From Leyella stercorea (lineage in GTDB: Bacteria; Bacteroidota; Bacteroidia; Bacteroidales; Bacteroidaceae), in the NCBI RefSeq assembly GCF_021531655.1, contig NZ_JADYUF010000032.1:1-41436 (forward strand): a stretch of 41,436 nt of DNA, given 5' to 3'. How positions within the stretch are numbered: position 1 is the stretch's first letter; each line of letters begins with the position of its first letter. Both the position numbers and the translations under genes were made by a program. The notes under the pieces are model-generated. The model was not told where the DNA came from. It saw only the letters and a list, made by a program, of their open reading frames with translations, and ran no database searches. Positions 23,845 to 31,279 of the stretch are shown in pieces.

Positions 23845-24095
23845 CTCTTTGCACAACTCATAATTCTTAGGAACATTACCATCAATAATGTTGGGAAGAT
23901 TATCTTTGTCTATATCTACCATTGTTGGTAACCCAACATGAATTAGTCCATAATGAAGGTTTTGGATATTTGTAGTACCATATTCCAACTTATCCCAACT
24001 AAGTGAGTTTGTTGAATAGAAATCCAGTAAGTCAGAAACCTTGCACATCTCCCACTCCCCCTGAAACTCCTTAAATCTGAGATTTGGGACTAAAA
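23845..24095 (-). pseudogene. hsdS: silent inverted hsdS cassette, 5' fragment
   Basis: Read on the minus strand from about 24090, the frame gives VPNLRFKEFQGEWEMCKV, then SDLLDFYSTNSLSWDKLEYG and continues to ELCKEG. This is a typical HsdS N-terminus with a different first recognition domain from the active gene. Upstream in frame there is a stop (TAG) and no start codon, as expected for a silent shufflon cassette. It ends abruptly at the IS remnant, losing most of the cassette. Confidence 0.85.
24050..24089 (-). repeat. 40-bp hsdS inversion repeat, copy 2 (silent cassette)
   Basis: Inverted partner of 10391-10430, 37 of 40 positions identical. Crossover between the two would invert the 13.6-kb interval, including the whole accessory block, and swap the first recognition domain of hsdS. 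The recombinase gene starts 56 nt away. Confidence 0.8.
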
Positions 24096-24145
24096 TTATT
24101 GATTTTCTCTAATTATTATATACACCTTCAAAATTAAGGATTACA

Positions 24146-25072
24146 ATGGCAACAAAAACAATTAGAGAAATTGCGTTGGCTTGGAAAAGTGACAAGCAAC
24201 GCTACGTAAAGCAGTCTACATACGCTGCTTATGTGTTAGTTTTAGAGAACCATATTCTGCCATCGTTTGGCGATTGTGAGGCTCTGAGTGAGAAACTTGT
24301 TCAGGAGTTCGTTTTGCAGAAACTAAATGACGGACTCAGTATTAAAACGGTAAAGGACATTCTGATAGTCTTGAAAATGGTGATGAAGTTCGGAGTAAAG
24401 AACGAATGGATGAGCTATTGCGAGTGGGACATCAAGTACCCTACAACAGAGACCAACAAGGAAATTGAGGTGCTGACGGTGGCACACCATAAAAAGATCC
24501 TCGATTTCATCAAGCAGAACTTCACGTTTCGCAACCTCGGCATCTACATCAGTCTGACTACAGGCTTGCGTATCGGAGAGATTTGTGGTTTGAAATGGTC
24601 GGACATCAACACCGACAACGGCACAATAACCGTGAACCGTACCATTGAGCGCATCTACATTGTGGAGGATGAACGCAAGCACACAGAGTTGGTCATCAAC
24701 ACACCAAAGACCAAGAACTCATGCCGTGAGATACCGATGAACAAAGAACTTCTAACTATGGTGAAACCTCTGAAAAAGGTGGTAAACACAGACTTCTATG
24801 TACTGACCAACGAGGAGAAACCGACAGAGCCACGCACCTACCGCAACTACTATCATCGGCTGATGAAACGCCTTGACATTCCTCGGCTGAAATACCACGG
24901 ACTACGCCACAGCTTTGCCACACGCTGCATAGAAAGCAACTGCGACTACAAGACCGTAAGCGTACTGCTCGGTCATGCCAACATCACAACAACCCTTAAC
25001 CTCTATGTTCACCCGAACATGGAACAAAAGAAAAAGTGTATCACCAAGATGTTCAAGTCTCTTGGAAAATAA
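24146..25072 (+). CDS. tyrosine recombinase of the hsdS shufflon
   Basis: This 308-residue XerC/D-like integrase has an N-terminal SAM-like DNA-binding domain (about 5-95) and a catalytic domain with Arg142 (TGLRIGEICGLKW), His251 and Arg254 (YHGLRHSFATR), His277 (LLGHAN) and the nucleophile Tyr287 (TLNLYVHP). It lies beside the silent hsdS cassette, exactly where Bacteroidetes type I loci keep the invertase that shuffles hsdS halves. Its leader (ATTAAGGATTACAATG) resembles that of hsdS, suggesting common cassette ancestry. All active-site residues are present. Terminated at 25214. Confidence 0.92.
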   Translation: MATKTIREIALAWKSDKQRYVKQSTYAAYVLVLENHILPSFGDCEALSEKLVQEFVLQKLNDGLSIKTVKDILIVLKMVMKFGVKNEWMSYCEWDIKYPTTETNKEIEVLTVAHHKKILDFIKQNFTFRNLGIYISLTTGLRIGEICGLKWSDINTDNGTITVNRTIERIYIVEDERKHTELVINTPKTKNSCREIPMNKELLTMVKPLKKVVNTDFYVLTNEEKPTEPRTYRNYYHRLMKRLDIPRLKYHGLRHSFATRCIESNCDYKTVSVLLGHANITTTLNLYVHPNMEQKKKCITKMFKSLGK

Positions 25073-25152
25073 GGCATGAACGATAAATACCAAAAGGAAG
25101 TGAATTATCTAATAAGAGACAACTGTGACAAGTAGTCAATATAAACCACATA

Positions 25153-25214
25153 CGGCCTGAACAAGACAAATAGCTCATGTAGCTATCAGCCGTTCAGACC
25201 GTCTGTTTTTTTTT
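25153..25214 (+). terminator. terminator after the recombinase gene
   Basis: Arms CGG-c-CTGAAC (25153-25162) and GTTCAG-a-CCG (25192-25201) enclose a second stem (ATAGCT/AGCTAT). A run of nine T follows at 25206-25214. It separates the recombinase from the convergent GH84 gene. Confidence 0.8.
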
Positions 25215-25234
25215 AATGCTATTCTATATCCTCT

Positions 25235-27427
25235 TTACTTCGTAGCAAACTTGAAGCTGCGGAAGTATACTTTCAGGTCTTCGCCCGAGATGTTGGTGAG
25301 GCGAATCTTTTTGGCCTTCAGTCCGTCAATCTCTGAGCCGGTGTTCACTACAGTCTTTCGGCGCTGGTTCATGCTGAGGCTGATAGGCTGCCATGCGCCA
25401 CCTGTGAAGACTTCGAGCTTGAACTTACGGGCAATGTTCTCCACGTCGAAGTTGAAGTCCATACCGTTGAGCGTTACCTCATGGTCGGTCTCTATCTCGA
25501 TGAATCCGTCCTTCTGCCAGTTGATTACCTCGTTGGAAGGGGCAACCATGACGTTGGTGTTCTTGATGCTGACAGGCAGCAGGCGCAGCTGGTCGATATT
25601 GCTCGTCAGCTTGTATGGCATGTATTCAGCCACATTTGAGAGGCTGGTGCCGTTCTGCTTGTTGTAGTTGTCGACAGCCAGGGTGAAGAGCTTGTGAAGT
25701 GTGGGCAGCATAACCTTTGTGCCAACCTTGATGCCGGGCTGAAGAGCGTGGCGCACGTCGGAGTTCTCAAGTTCGAACATCTGCTCCTGTATAGATGTTG
25801 CCTGGCGGTAGAGATTGTCGAAGCTGACGGCAGGGTTGCCTTGGAGCATCATTACGACCGTAGTGCCGTAGTCGGCAAGGTTCTTGGCTTGCAGCAGCCA
25901 TGGACGCAGTTCGCGTATAAGTTCCTTGTTGGTCTTGTCGGAAAGCAGGAGGTCGCAGGCGTTCTTGAGCAGCAGACACTTGGCGTTGATTTCCTCAATA
26001 GCCTTGCGGTCGCCCTTGACGGCTGCAGCAGCTATGTCCTTCAGTTCCTCACCCTCTTCGCGGCGGAATCCGTGCCCGTTCTGTCCAAGGTCCTTATTGT
26101 ACAGAGCGAATGTGCGCAGAGCCTCGGTGTTGGCAGGCAGCAAGTCGTTGATGCCTTTGAGCCAGTCGGTCTCGGCATCGTAAGCCTTCATGTTCCAAGT
26201 GTAGTCGGCAATGCCATAGAGCGAGATTTTGGAAGCCTCGGCATGTTCCATTGGGTTAGACACAAATCCCGACACGTCGTCGGCAATGTCCTTGCCGTTG
26301 CCGTAGGCAGGACCGAGCAGGATGTGGTCTCTGACGAAGTCGCTTACGGGGAAGTTCCACCAGATGTAAGCCTTGCGGTCGATACGGCTGTTGATCCACT
26401 GCATCGACTCCTTGTCAATGCAATGCACCACGGAGTTGCCCGTCCACATAATGCGTATGTCCTTGTTCATCTTGGTGCCGAGTGTGCGCAGATAGCCCTT
26501 CTCGTCGTTAGCCCAAGCACGGTTGTATTCGGTTGGGCACATAATAAGAGGTGAGATGTCCTTATGGCGGTTGATGAAGTTGTCGTCAACATAGTTAAGC
26601 AGTTCGGCTTGCTTGTCGGCCTTGGCACCCTCGCCCCAGATGTCGTCGAAGAATACGGCGAATGAGCGTATGCCGAGAGCGTACATCATTTCGAGTTTGT
26701 TGATGAGGTTGTCGCGGTCTTCGTTGTTCCATTTGATGTCAACGCCCGGATGGATGGCCCAGTAGAAGTTGACACCATTCAGCCTTGCCACCTCGTTGAG
26801 TTGCTTAATGCGGTTGGCCTCGTCGGTAGGGTAGGGCTTGCGCCACTGGTCGCGGTGGTAGGGGTCGTCCTTCGGTCCGTAGATGTATGTGTTCATCTTG
26901 TTGCGACCATAGAAGGCAATCTGGCTGAGGCGGGCCTCGTGGCTCCACGGTGTGCCGTAGAAACCCTCTACAGTTCCGCGGAAGTCAACATCTGGCCAGT
27001 CGGTAACGGTGCCCGTCTCAAGCTTGCCCTTGGCTATTGAGCCGAGTAATGTCTGTACGCCGTAGAAGAGTCCTTCCTCGTCGTTGCCAATGATTACGGC
27101 TCCCTTGTCGCTGATGTTGAGCCAGTAGCCCTCAGCCTTTTGGGGAAGATGCTTGGCATAAGCCTTGACACACTTGTCGCCCTTGATGCCGAGTGTTATG
27201 GTGTACTTGGCGTTGGGTTGAACCTTCACGCCATTCTTTAAAGTGGCAACGGCAAACGAGTTGTCTCGGTTGTTGCTGGTCTTGATATTAACGCTTTGTG
27301 GCAACTGTGCAAATCCGGTGCTTTGAATTTTTTGTGGCACAGGATTTACAAGTTTGAACTGGGCTTTGGCGGGCATTGTGCCAGCCAAGGCAAGTGCGGA
27401 GATGATTCCGATGGTCAGTTTGTTCAT
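25235..27427 (-). CDS. GH84 beta-N-acetylglucosaminidase (O-GlcNAcase/hyaluronidase-like)
   Basis: This secreted glycoside hydrolase removes N-acetylglucosamine from glycans or glycoproteins. ATG 27427 is chosen because it gives a signal peptide (MNKLTIGIISALALAGTMPAKA); an upstream TTG would add 19 unlikely residues. A GH20b-like N-domain (25-140) is followed by the catalytic barrel, opening DFRGTVEGFYGTPWSH and including FAVFFDDIWGEGA with the catalytic Asp pair (261-262 in the 730-residue protein). A C-terminal beta-sandwich module (about 590-730) ends at YFRSFKFATK. Length and motifs match the Bacteroides GH84 enzymes. Confidence 0.93.
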   Translation of the reverse strand: MNKLTIGIISALALAGTMPAKAQFKLVNPVPQKIQSTGFAQLPQSVNIKTSNNRDNSFAVATLKNGVKVQPNAKYTITLGIKGDKCVKAYAKHLPQKAEGYWLNISDKGAVIIGNDEEGLFYGVQTLLGSIAKGKLETGTVTDWPDVDFRGTVEGFYGTPWSHEARLSQIAFYGRNKMNTYIYGPKDDPYHRDQWRKPYPTDEANRIKQLNEVARLNGVNFYWAIHPGVDIKWNNEDRDNLINKLEMMYALGIRSFAVFFDDIWGEGAKADKQAELLNYVDDNFINRHKDISPLIMCPTEYNRAWANDEKGYLRTLGTKMNKDIRIMWTGNSVVHCIDKESMQWINSRIDRKAYIWWNFPVSDFVRDHILLGPAYGNGKDIADDVSGFVSNPMEHAEASKISLYGIADYTWNMKAYDAETDWLKGINDLLPANTEALRTFALYNKDLGQNGHGFRREEGEELKDIAAAAVKGDRKAIEEINAKCLLLKNACDLLLSDKTNKELIRELRPWLLQAKNLADYGTTVVMMLQGNPAVSFDNLYRQATSIQEQMFELENSDVRHALQPGIKVGTKVMLPTLHKLFTLAVDNYNKQNGTSLSNVAEYMPYKLTSNIDQLRLLPVSIKNTNVMVAPSNEVINWQKDGFIEIETDHEVTLNGMDFNFDVENIARKFKLEVFTGGAWQPISLSMNQRRKTVVNTGSEIDGLKAKKIRLTNISGEDLKVYFRSFKFATK

Positions 27428-27490
27428 TTTTATTTGTATGTATTTTGATTGTCTATAATAGATATGGTTTATTTTGATCTGCAAACTTAC

Positions 27491-27585
27491 ATAAAAAAGT
27501 AAAGAAGTAAAAAGGTAAAAAGGTAAAAAAAGTAAAAAGGCAAAAGGGTAAAAGAGTAAAAAGGTAGAAAGTAAAAAGGTGGAAA
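27491..27585. repeat. A/G-rich degenerate tandem repeat (AAAAAGGT-like)
   Basis: About 95 bp of GTAAAAAG-type units with small changes lie between the GH84 leader and the ilvC promoter. The inverse (TTTTTACTTTTT) recurs at 34042-34095. Probably non-coding simple sequence. The remainder of the 27428-27825 gap holds the ilvC promoter and leader. Confidence 0.65.
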
Positions 27586-27659
27586 GTGTTGTCGGAATGG
27601 CACATAAAAGAACGTTTTGTGCAGAAGTGAAATTAATTTGTAAAAAACTGATAGAAAAA

Positions 27660-27690
27660 TTTGTTGGTTACTTATAATTTATTATCTTTG
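27660..27690 (+). promoter_or_regulatory. promoter of ilvC
   Basis: TTTG at 27660-27663 and TATCTTTG at 27683-27690 are 19 nt apart, a very good Bacteroidetes promoter. A leader of about 130 nt precedes the ATG at 27826. This promoter lets ilvC be expressed apart from ilvBN. Confidence 0.8.
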
Positions 27691-27825
27691 CAATCGTAAA
27701 AGAAACAATATAACACCTCAAACAAAGTAAAAAAACACTCCAACAGATAGTTTGCAAGACAACTAATATAAAGGAAATATATAAACCCGCGGTCGTTAAG
27801 TTTGACCGCACAAAACAATTGTAGT

Positions 27826-28875
27826 ATGGCACAAATGAATTTCGGTGGCGTTGTAGAGACTGTAGTCACCAGCAAAGAGTTTTCATTGGAAAAAGCACGT
27901 GAAGTTCTTAAAAACGAAACAATTGCCATTTTGGGATACGGTATTCAGGGACCTGGTCAGGCAGGTAACTTACGCGACAACGGTTTTAATGTAATCGTTG
28001 GCCAGCGTCCAGGCAAGACTTATGACAAGGCTGTGGCCGATGGTTGGGTGCCTGGTAAGACTCTGTTCTCTGTAGAAGAGGCAGCCGAGAAGGGTACAAT
28101 CATCTGCATGCTTCTTTCTGACGCTGGTCAGATTGCAGTATGGCCGAAAATCAAACAATATCTCACACCGGGCAAGACCCTCTACTATTCACACGGCTTC
28201 GCTATCAACTGGAACGACCGCACTGGCGTAGTTCCTCCTGCTGATGTCGACGTAATCATGGTGGCTCCTAAGGGCTCGGGTACTTCGCTCCGTACAATGT
28301 TCCTCGAAGGCCGTGGATTGAACTGCTCTTACGCAGTATATCAGGACCACTCAGGCAAGGCTGAGGAGAAGACAATCGCCTTCGGTATCGGTATCGGTGC
28401 AGGCTATCTGTTCAAGACAACATTCCAGCGTGAGGCTACTTCCGACCTTACAGGTGAGCGTGGCTCGCTGATGGGTGCTATCGAGGGACTGCTCGAAGCT
28501 CAGTATGAGGTTCTGCGCGAGCACGGACACTCTCCTTCTGAGGCTTTCAACGAGACTGTTGAGGAGCTGACACAGAGCCTTATGCCTCTCTTCGCCGAGA
28601 AGGGTATGGACTGGATGTACGCCAACTGCTCTACAACAGCACAGCGCGGTGCCTTGGATTGGGCTCCTCGTTTCCGCGAGGCTATCAAGCCGGTTATGGA
28701 GTGGCTCTACCTCTCAGTCAAGACTGGTAACGAAGCTCAGATTTCAATCGATTCTAACTCTAAGCCCGACTACCGTGAGAAACTCAATGCCGAACTTAAG
28801 GCTATGCACGACATGGAGATGTGGCGCGCTGCCGAGACCGTTCGCGAGCTTCGCCCAGAGAATGAGGTTAAGTAA
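27826..28875 (+). CDS. ilvC: ketol-acid reductoisomerase
   Basis: This enzyme converts acetolactate (the IlvBN product) to dihydroxyisovalerate with NADPH and Mg2+. The ATG at 27826 (MAQMNFGGVVETVV) is preferred over an upstream TTG. The Rossmann motif GYGIQGPGQAGNLRDNG lies at about residues 42-58, followed by the KARI catalytic domain with EREATSDLTGERGSL-type metal ligands and a C-terminal helical part. The 349-residue length is normal. It is detached from the rest of the ilv cluster by the accessory region. Confidence 0.96.
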   Translation: MAQMNFGGVVETVVTSKEFSLEKAREVLKNETIAILGYGIQGPGQAGNLRDNGFNVIVGQRPGKTYDKAVADGWVPGKTLFSVEEAAEKGTIICMLLSDAGQIAVWPKIKQYLTPGKTLYYSHGFAINWNDRTGVVPPADVDVIMVAPKGSGTSLRTMFLEGRGLNCSYAVYQDHSGKAEEKTIAFGIGIGAGYLFKTTFQREATSDLTGERGSLMGAIEGLLEAQYEVLREHGHSPSEAFNETVEELTQSLMPLFAEKGMDWMYANCSTTAQRGALDWAPRFREAIKPVMEWLYLSVKTGNEAQISIDSNSKPDYREKLNAELKAMHDMEMWRAAETVRELRPENEVK

Positions 28876-28929
28876 AGGATGACTTAAGGCATAAACATAA
28901 GGATTTATTAGATCATATTTGATAGATTT

Positions 28930-28974
28930 GTAGAGGTCGGCTGGGAGCGCCCAGTTTCGGCCTCTACTTTTTTT
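28930..28974 (+). terminator. terminator of ilvC
   Basis: The hairpin GTAGAGG ... CCTCTAC has an inner CTGGG/CCCAG stem and is followed by seven T (28968-28974). Strong Rho-independent form. Confidence 0.9.
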
Positions 28975-28990
28975 GTATTTACACTTTTAT

Positions 28991-29021
28991 TTTGTAGTCA
29001 GAATTATATTTTGTAACTTTA
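28991..29021 (+). promoter_or_regulatory. promoter of the mgtC-like gene
   Basis: TTTG at 28991-28994 and TAACTTTA at 29014-29021, 19 nt apart. The final base differs from the -7 consensus. Start codon 55 nt downstream. Confidence 0.55.
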
Positions 29022-29075
29022 CATCCGCCAATAGGCAAAACGGCTTTTCGTATTACCCTTAAAACAATAATCACT

Positions 29076-29735
29076 ATGGATGCAACCTATATCGAAATAA
29101 CAATACGCCTTTCGCTGGCTCTTCTGCTGGGAGGAGCAATAGGCATTGAGCGTGAATACAGAGCCAAGGAGGCTGGTTTTCGCACCCATTTTCTTGTAGC
29201 CTTGGGCAGCGCGCTCTTCTGCCTTGTGTCGCAGTTCGGGTTTGGCATCGACCTGAAAGACTCGTCGCGTGTGGCGGCACAGGTGGTTTCGGGCATCGGC
29301 TTTCTTGGTGCCGGCACTATCATTTTCCAGAAGAATGTGGTGCGCGGACTGACGACGGCTGCCGGACTATGGGTGACGGCTGCTATCGGATTGGCTTGCG
29401 GTACGGGTATGTATGCTGCAGCATTGATAGCCACGTTTATGGTTCTGCTCGGCCTTGAGGTGCTCAATGCCTTGATTCCGCAGTTGGGCACGTCGACAGT
29501 AGAGCTGTCGTTCAAGGCTCCGTCGAAGGAGAGCGTGCGCCAGCTTATAGAGGAGTTGAAGCATGATGGCATGGAGATTCAACTGTATGAATTGAAGGAC
29601 AGCTTCACCTCGCAAGGCGAAGTGTTTGAGGTTGACATACAGTTTAAGGTGAAGCGTGGCGAGAGCGACTGTCTGCGGATAATCGACTATATGGAGGATT
29701 TCTCTGATGTCACGATTGTTACTACAGAAGGGTAG
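29076..29735 (+). CDS. MgtC/SapB-family inner-membrane protein
   Basis: The N-terminal 140 residues carry the MgtC signature: LLLGGAIGIEREYRAKEAGFRTH, LVALGSALF, then GIGFLGAGTIIF and a GLTTAAGLWVTAAIGLACG span, giving about four to five membrane segments. A cytosolic ACT-like C-terminal domain (about 140-219) follows. Such proteins are linked to Mg2+ limitation and to ATP-synthase or membrane-potential control in pathogens, but the transport activity is disputed. Next gene 78 nt downstream. Confidence 0.9.
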   Translation: MDATYIEITIRLSLALLLGGAIGIEREYRAKEAGFRTHFLVALGSALFCLVSQFGFGIDLKDSSRVAAQVVSGIGFLGAGTIIFQKNVVRGLTTAAGLWVTAAIGLACGTGMYAAALIATFMVLLGLEVLNALIPQLGTSTVELSFKAPSKESVRQLIEELKHDGMEIQLYELKDSFTSQGEVFEVDIQFKVKRGESDCLRIIDYMEDFSDVTIVTTEG

Positions 29736-29740
29736 GGGGA

Positions 29741-29768
29741 GTGTTGAATGTTGAGTGTTGAATGTTGA
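29741..29768. repeat. 14-bp tandem repeat (GTGTTGAATGTTGA x2)
   Basis: Two perfect tandem copies lie in the gap between the mgtC-like and phosphatase genes. Similar to the spacer repeats near 1736; likely neutral. Confidence 0.6.
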
Positions 29769-29813
29769 GGAACTCTTGATTGATAGATAATAATATAAAC
29801 TTTATTTTGAACA

Positions 29814-30308
29814 ATGAAAACAAGTGATAAAACCTTGCACCGTCTTCTGTTTATATGTCTTGGAAATATATGCCGTTCGCCGGCTGCTGAGGGCGTGATG
29901 CGTGCCAAGGTGCATGCTGCCCATAAGGATGACGAATTCGTGATAGACTCGGCTGGCATTGGCGACTGGCATGTCGGACAATTGCCCGACCGCCGTATGC
30001 GCGAACGTGGAGCATTGAGAGGTTACCGCTTCGATAGTCATGCCCGTCAGATACGCCAGTCGGACTTTGACGATTTCGACCTGCTGCTTGTCATGGACAG
30101 CGACAACTATCGCATTGTTACTGCTAAGGCTCCTACGGAAGAGGCACGCCAAAAGGTGCGCATGCTTACTGATTATCTGCCTGAGGGAAGCAAGGCAACT
30201 GTTGTGCCCGACCCTTACTACGGCGACCTTTCGGACTTTGACTATGCCCTCGACCTTATAGAGAAGGCTTGCGACGGACTGCTGTATTCGTTTATCGAAG
30301 ACAAATAG
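29814..30308 (+). CDS. low-molecular-weight protein tyrosine phosphatase
   Basis: Cys15-x5-Arg21 (CLGNICRS) is the P-loop of this family, followed by SPAAEGVM. The general-acid region VPDPYYGDLSDFDYALDLIE has the expected DPYYG. Length 164 residues, slightly above the usual 155. It removes phosphate from tyrosines, often of capsule-polymerising kinases, but no such gene is present here. Confidence 0.94.
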   Translation: MKTSDKTLHRLLFICLGNICRSPAAEGVMRAKVHAAHKDDEFVIDSAGIGDWHVGQLPDRRMRERGALRGYRFDSHARQIRQSDFDDFDLLLVMDSDNYRIVTAKAPTEEARQKVRMLTDYLPEGSKATVVPDPYYGDLSDFDYALDLIEKACDGLLYSFIEDK

Positions 30309-30321
30309 AACAATAAAACAA

Positions 30322-30368
30322 AAAAACAACATTTTTTCACTTCGTTATAGTGTTACAATGTTGTTTTT
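30322..30368. terminator. bidirectional terminator between the phosphatase and fur genes
   Basis: Perfect 12-bp arms AAAAACAACATT and AATGTTGTTTTT with a CACT/AGTG inner stem. T-rich on both sides, so it can serve both convergent genes. The fur stop codon lies inside it. Confidence 0.8.
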
Positions 30369-30790
30369 GTTTTTTTAGCTTTACAATTAGGACATTCGCC
30401 CTTGATGACGAACGAGGCTGAATGCTGGCAGAAGCCGGGTGGCAGAGCGAACACAGGAACCGGTACATTCTCCATACAGAACGACCGTCCGCACACTTCG
30501 CAGTAGAAATGTACGTGGTTGTCGTGATGATGGCATTCGCCATGTTCGTTGCACAATTCGTAGTTCATCACTCCGCGTCCGTCCTCAAAGGCATGGACAA
30601 CGTCGTGCTTGAGGAATAATGTAAGCACGCGGAAGATGCTCGACTTGTCCATCGACAGCAGGAGATTCTCCATGTTCTTAAGACTTTGTGGAGACTCTTG
30701 GCGGGCAAGGGCATCGTACACCAGAATGCGGTTGGCTGTAGGTCGTATGCCCTTGCTTGCAAGTCGTTCGGTAATTTGCTGGCCGTTCAT
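30353..30790 (-). CDS. Fur-family metal-responsive repressor
   Basis: This 145-residue protein has the winged-helix domain (about 1-80, GIRPTANRILVYDALAR) and a metal-binding half with the His-rich cluster HHHDNHVHF (87-95), Cys97-x2-Cys100 and Cys133-x2-Cys136, which form the structural zinc site. The metal sensed (iron, zinc or peroxide via PerR) cannot be decided. It sits 3 nt after the secreted protein gene; the two may be co-transcribed. Confidence 0.88.
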   Translation of the reverse strand: MNGQQITERLASKGIRPTANRILVYDALARQESPQSLKNMENLLLSMDKSSIFRVLTLFLKHDVVHAFEDGRGVMNYELCNEHGECHHHDNHVHFYCEVCGRSFCMENVPVPVFALPPGFCQHSASFVIKGECPNCKAKKTKTTL

Positions 30791-30792
30791 TT

Positions 30793-31263
30793 TTACTTTG
30801 TTACAGCCTCAAGAGCCTTCACCCAATCGGTGTCGAGCGAGAACTGTGTGATGAACTTCTCGTTGTCGACATAGCTGTAGATGACTTCCTTGTCGACATC
30901 GTTGAACAATGAGTTGTTGATAGTGGCCGTGCGGAACTTAGCCTTCAGCAGCTCCTTGTCTTTCGCTTTGGGAGTCTGGCTGAGGCGCTTCACAAACAGG
31001 TTGACAAACTCAATCATGGCGTTAGTCTGTTCGCCGAGGTCATATTCGGTGAAAGTGCCCTCCTGGCTTCCCTTGTCTATGAGATAGTAGATGGCGTCGT
31101 ACTTGAAGCAGGCAATCTTGCGCTCGTTGAGATTCTTGGTCGTGTCGTTGGCGAATGTCTCAGCCTGTTTCTCAAGACGCTTTACCTCCTTCAGTATTTC
31201 CTGTGCCGAAGCGTCTGCTATGGTGGCACATATCATAGCGAGTATCAATACAAATCTTTTCAT
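30793..31263 (-). CDS. secreted hypothetical protein
   Basis: A signal peptide (MKRFVLILAMICATIADASA, about 20 residues) precedes a helical, charged 136-residue mature protein (KEVKRLEKQAETFANDTTKN). Periplasmic or surface location is likely. No family recognised. Followed by fur after 2 nt. Confidence 0.75.
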   Translation of the reverse strand: MKRFVLILAMICATIADASAQEILKEVKRLEKQAETFANDTTKNLNERKIACFKYDAIYYLIDKGSQEGTFTEYDLGEQTNAMIEFVNLFVKRLSQTPKAKDKELLKAKFRTATINNSLFNDVDKEVIYSYVDNEKFITQFSLDTDWVKALEAVTK

Positions 31264-31279
31264 ACGTAATATTCGTTTT

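Noticed and set aside
23803..24048. Independent 81-residue gene on the minus strand
   Set aside because: Its ATG is an internal Met of the silent hsdS cassette. The hsdS-like frame runs on upstream to the 40-bp inversion repeat, and its end lies in the IS terminal repeat.
25235..27484. Longer TTG start of the GH84 gene
   Set aside because: The extra 19 residues (MQIKINHIYYRQSKYIQIK) would bury the signal peptide; ATG 27427 gives a normal secreted enzyme.
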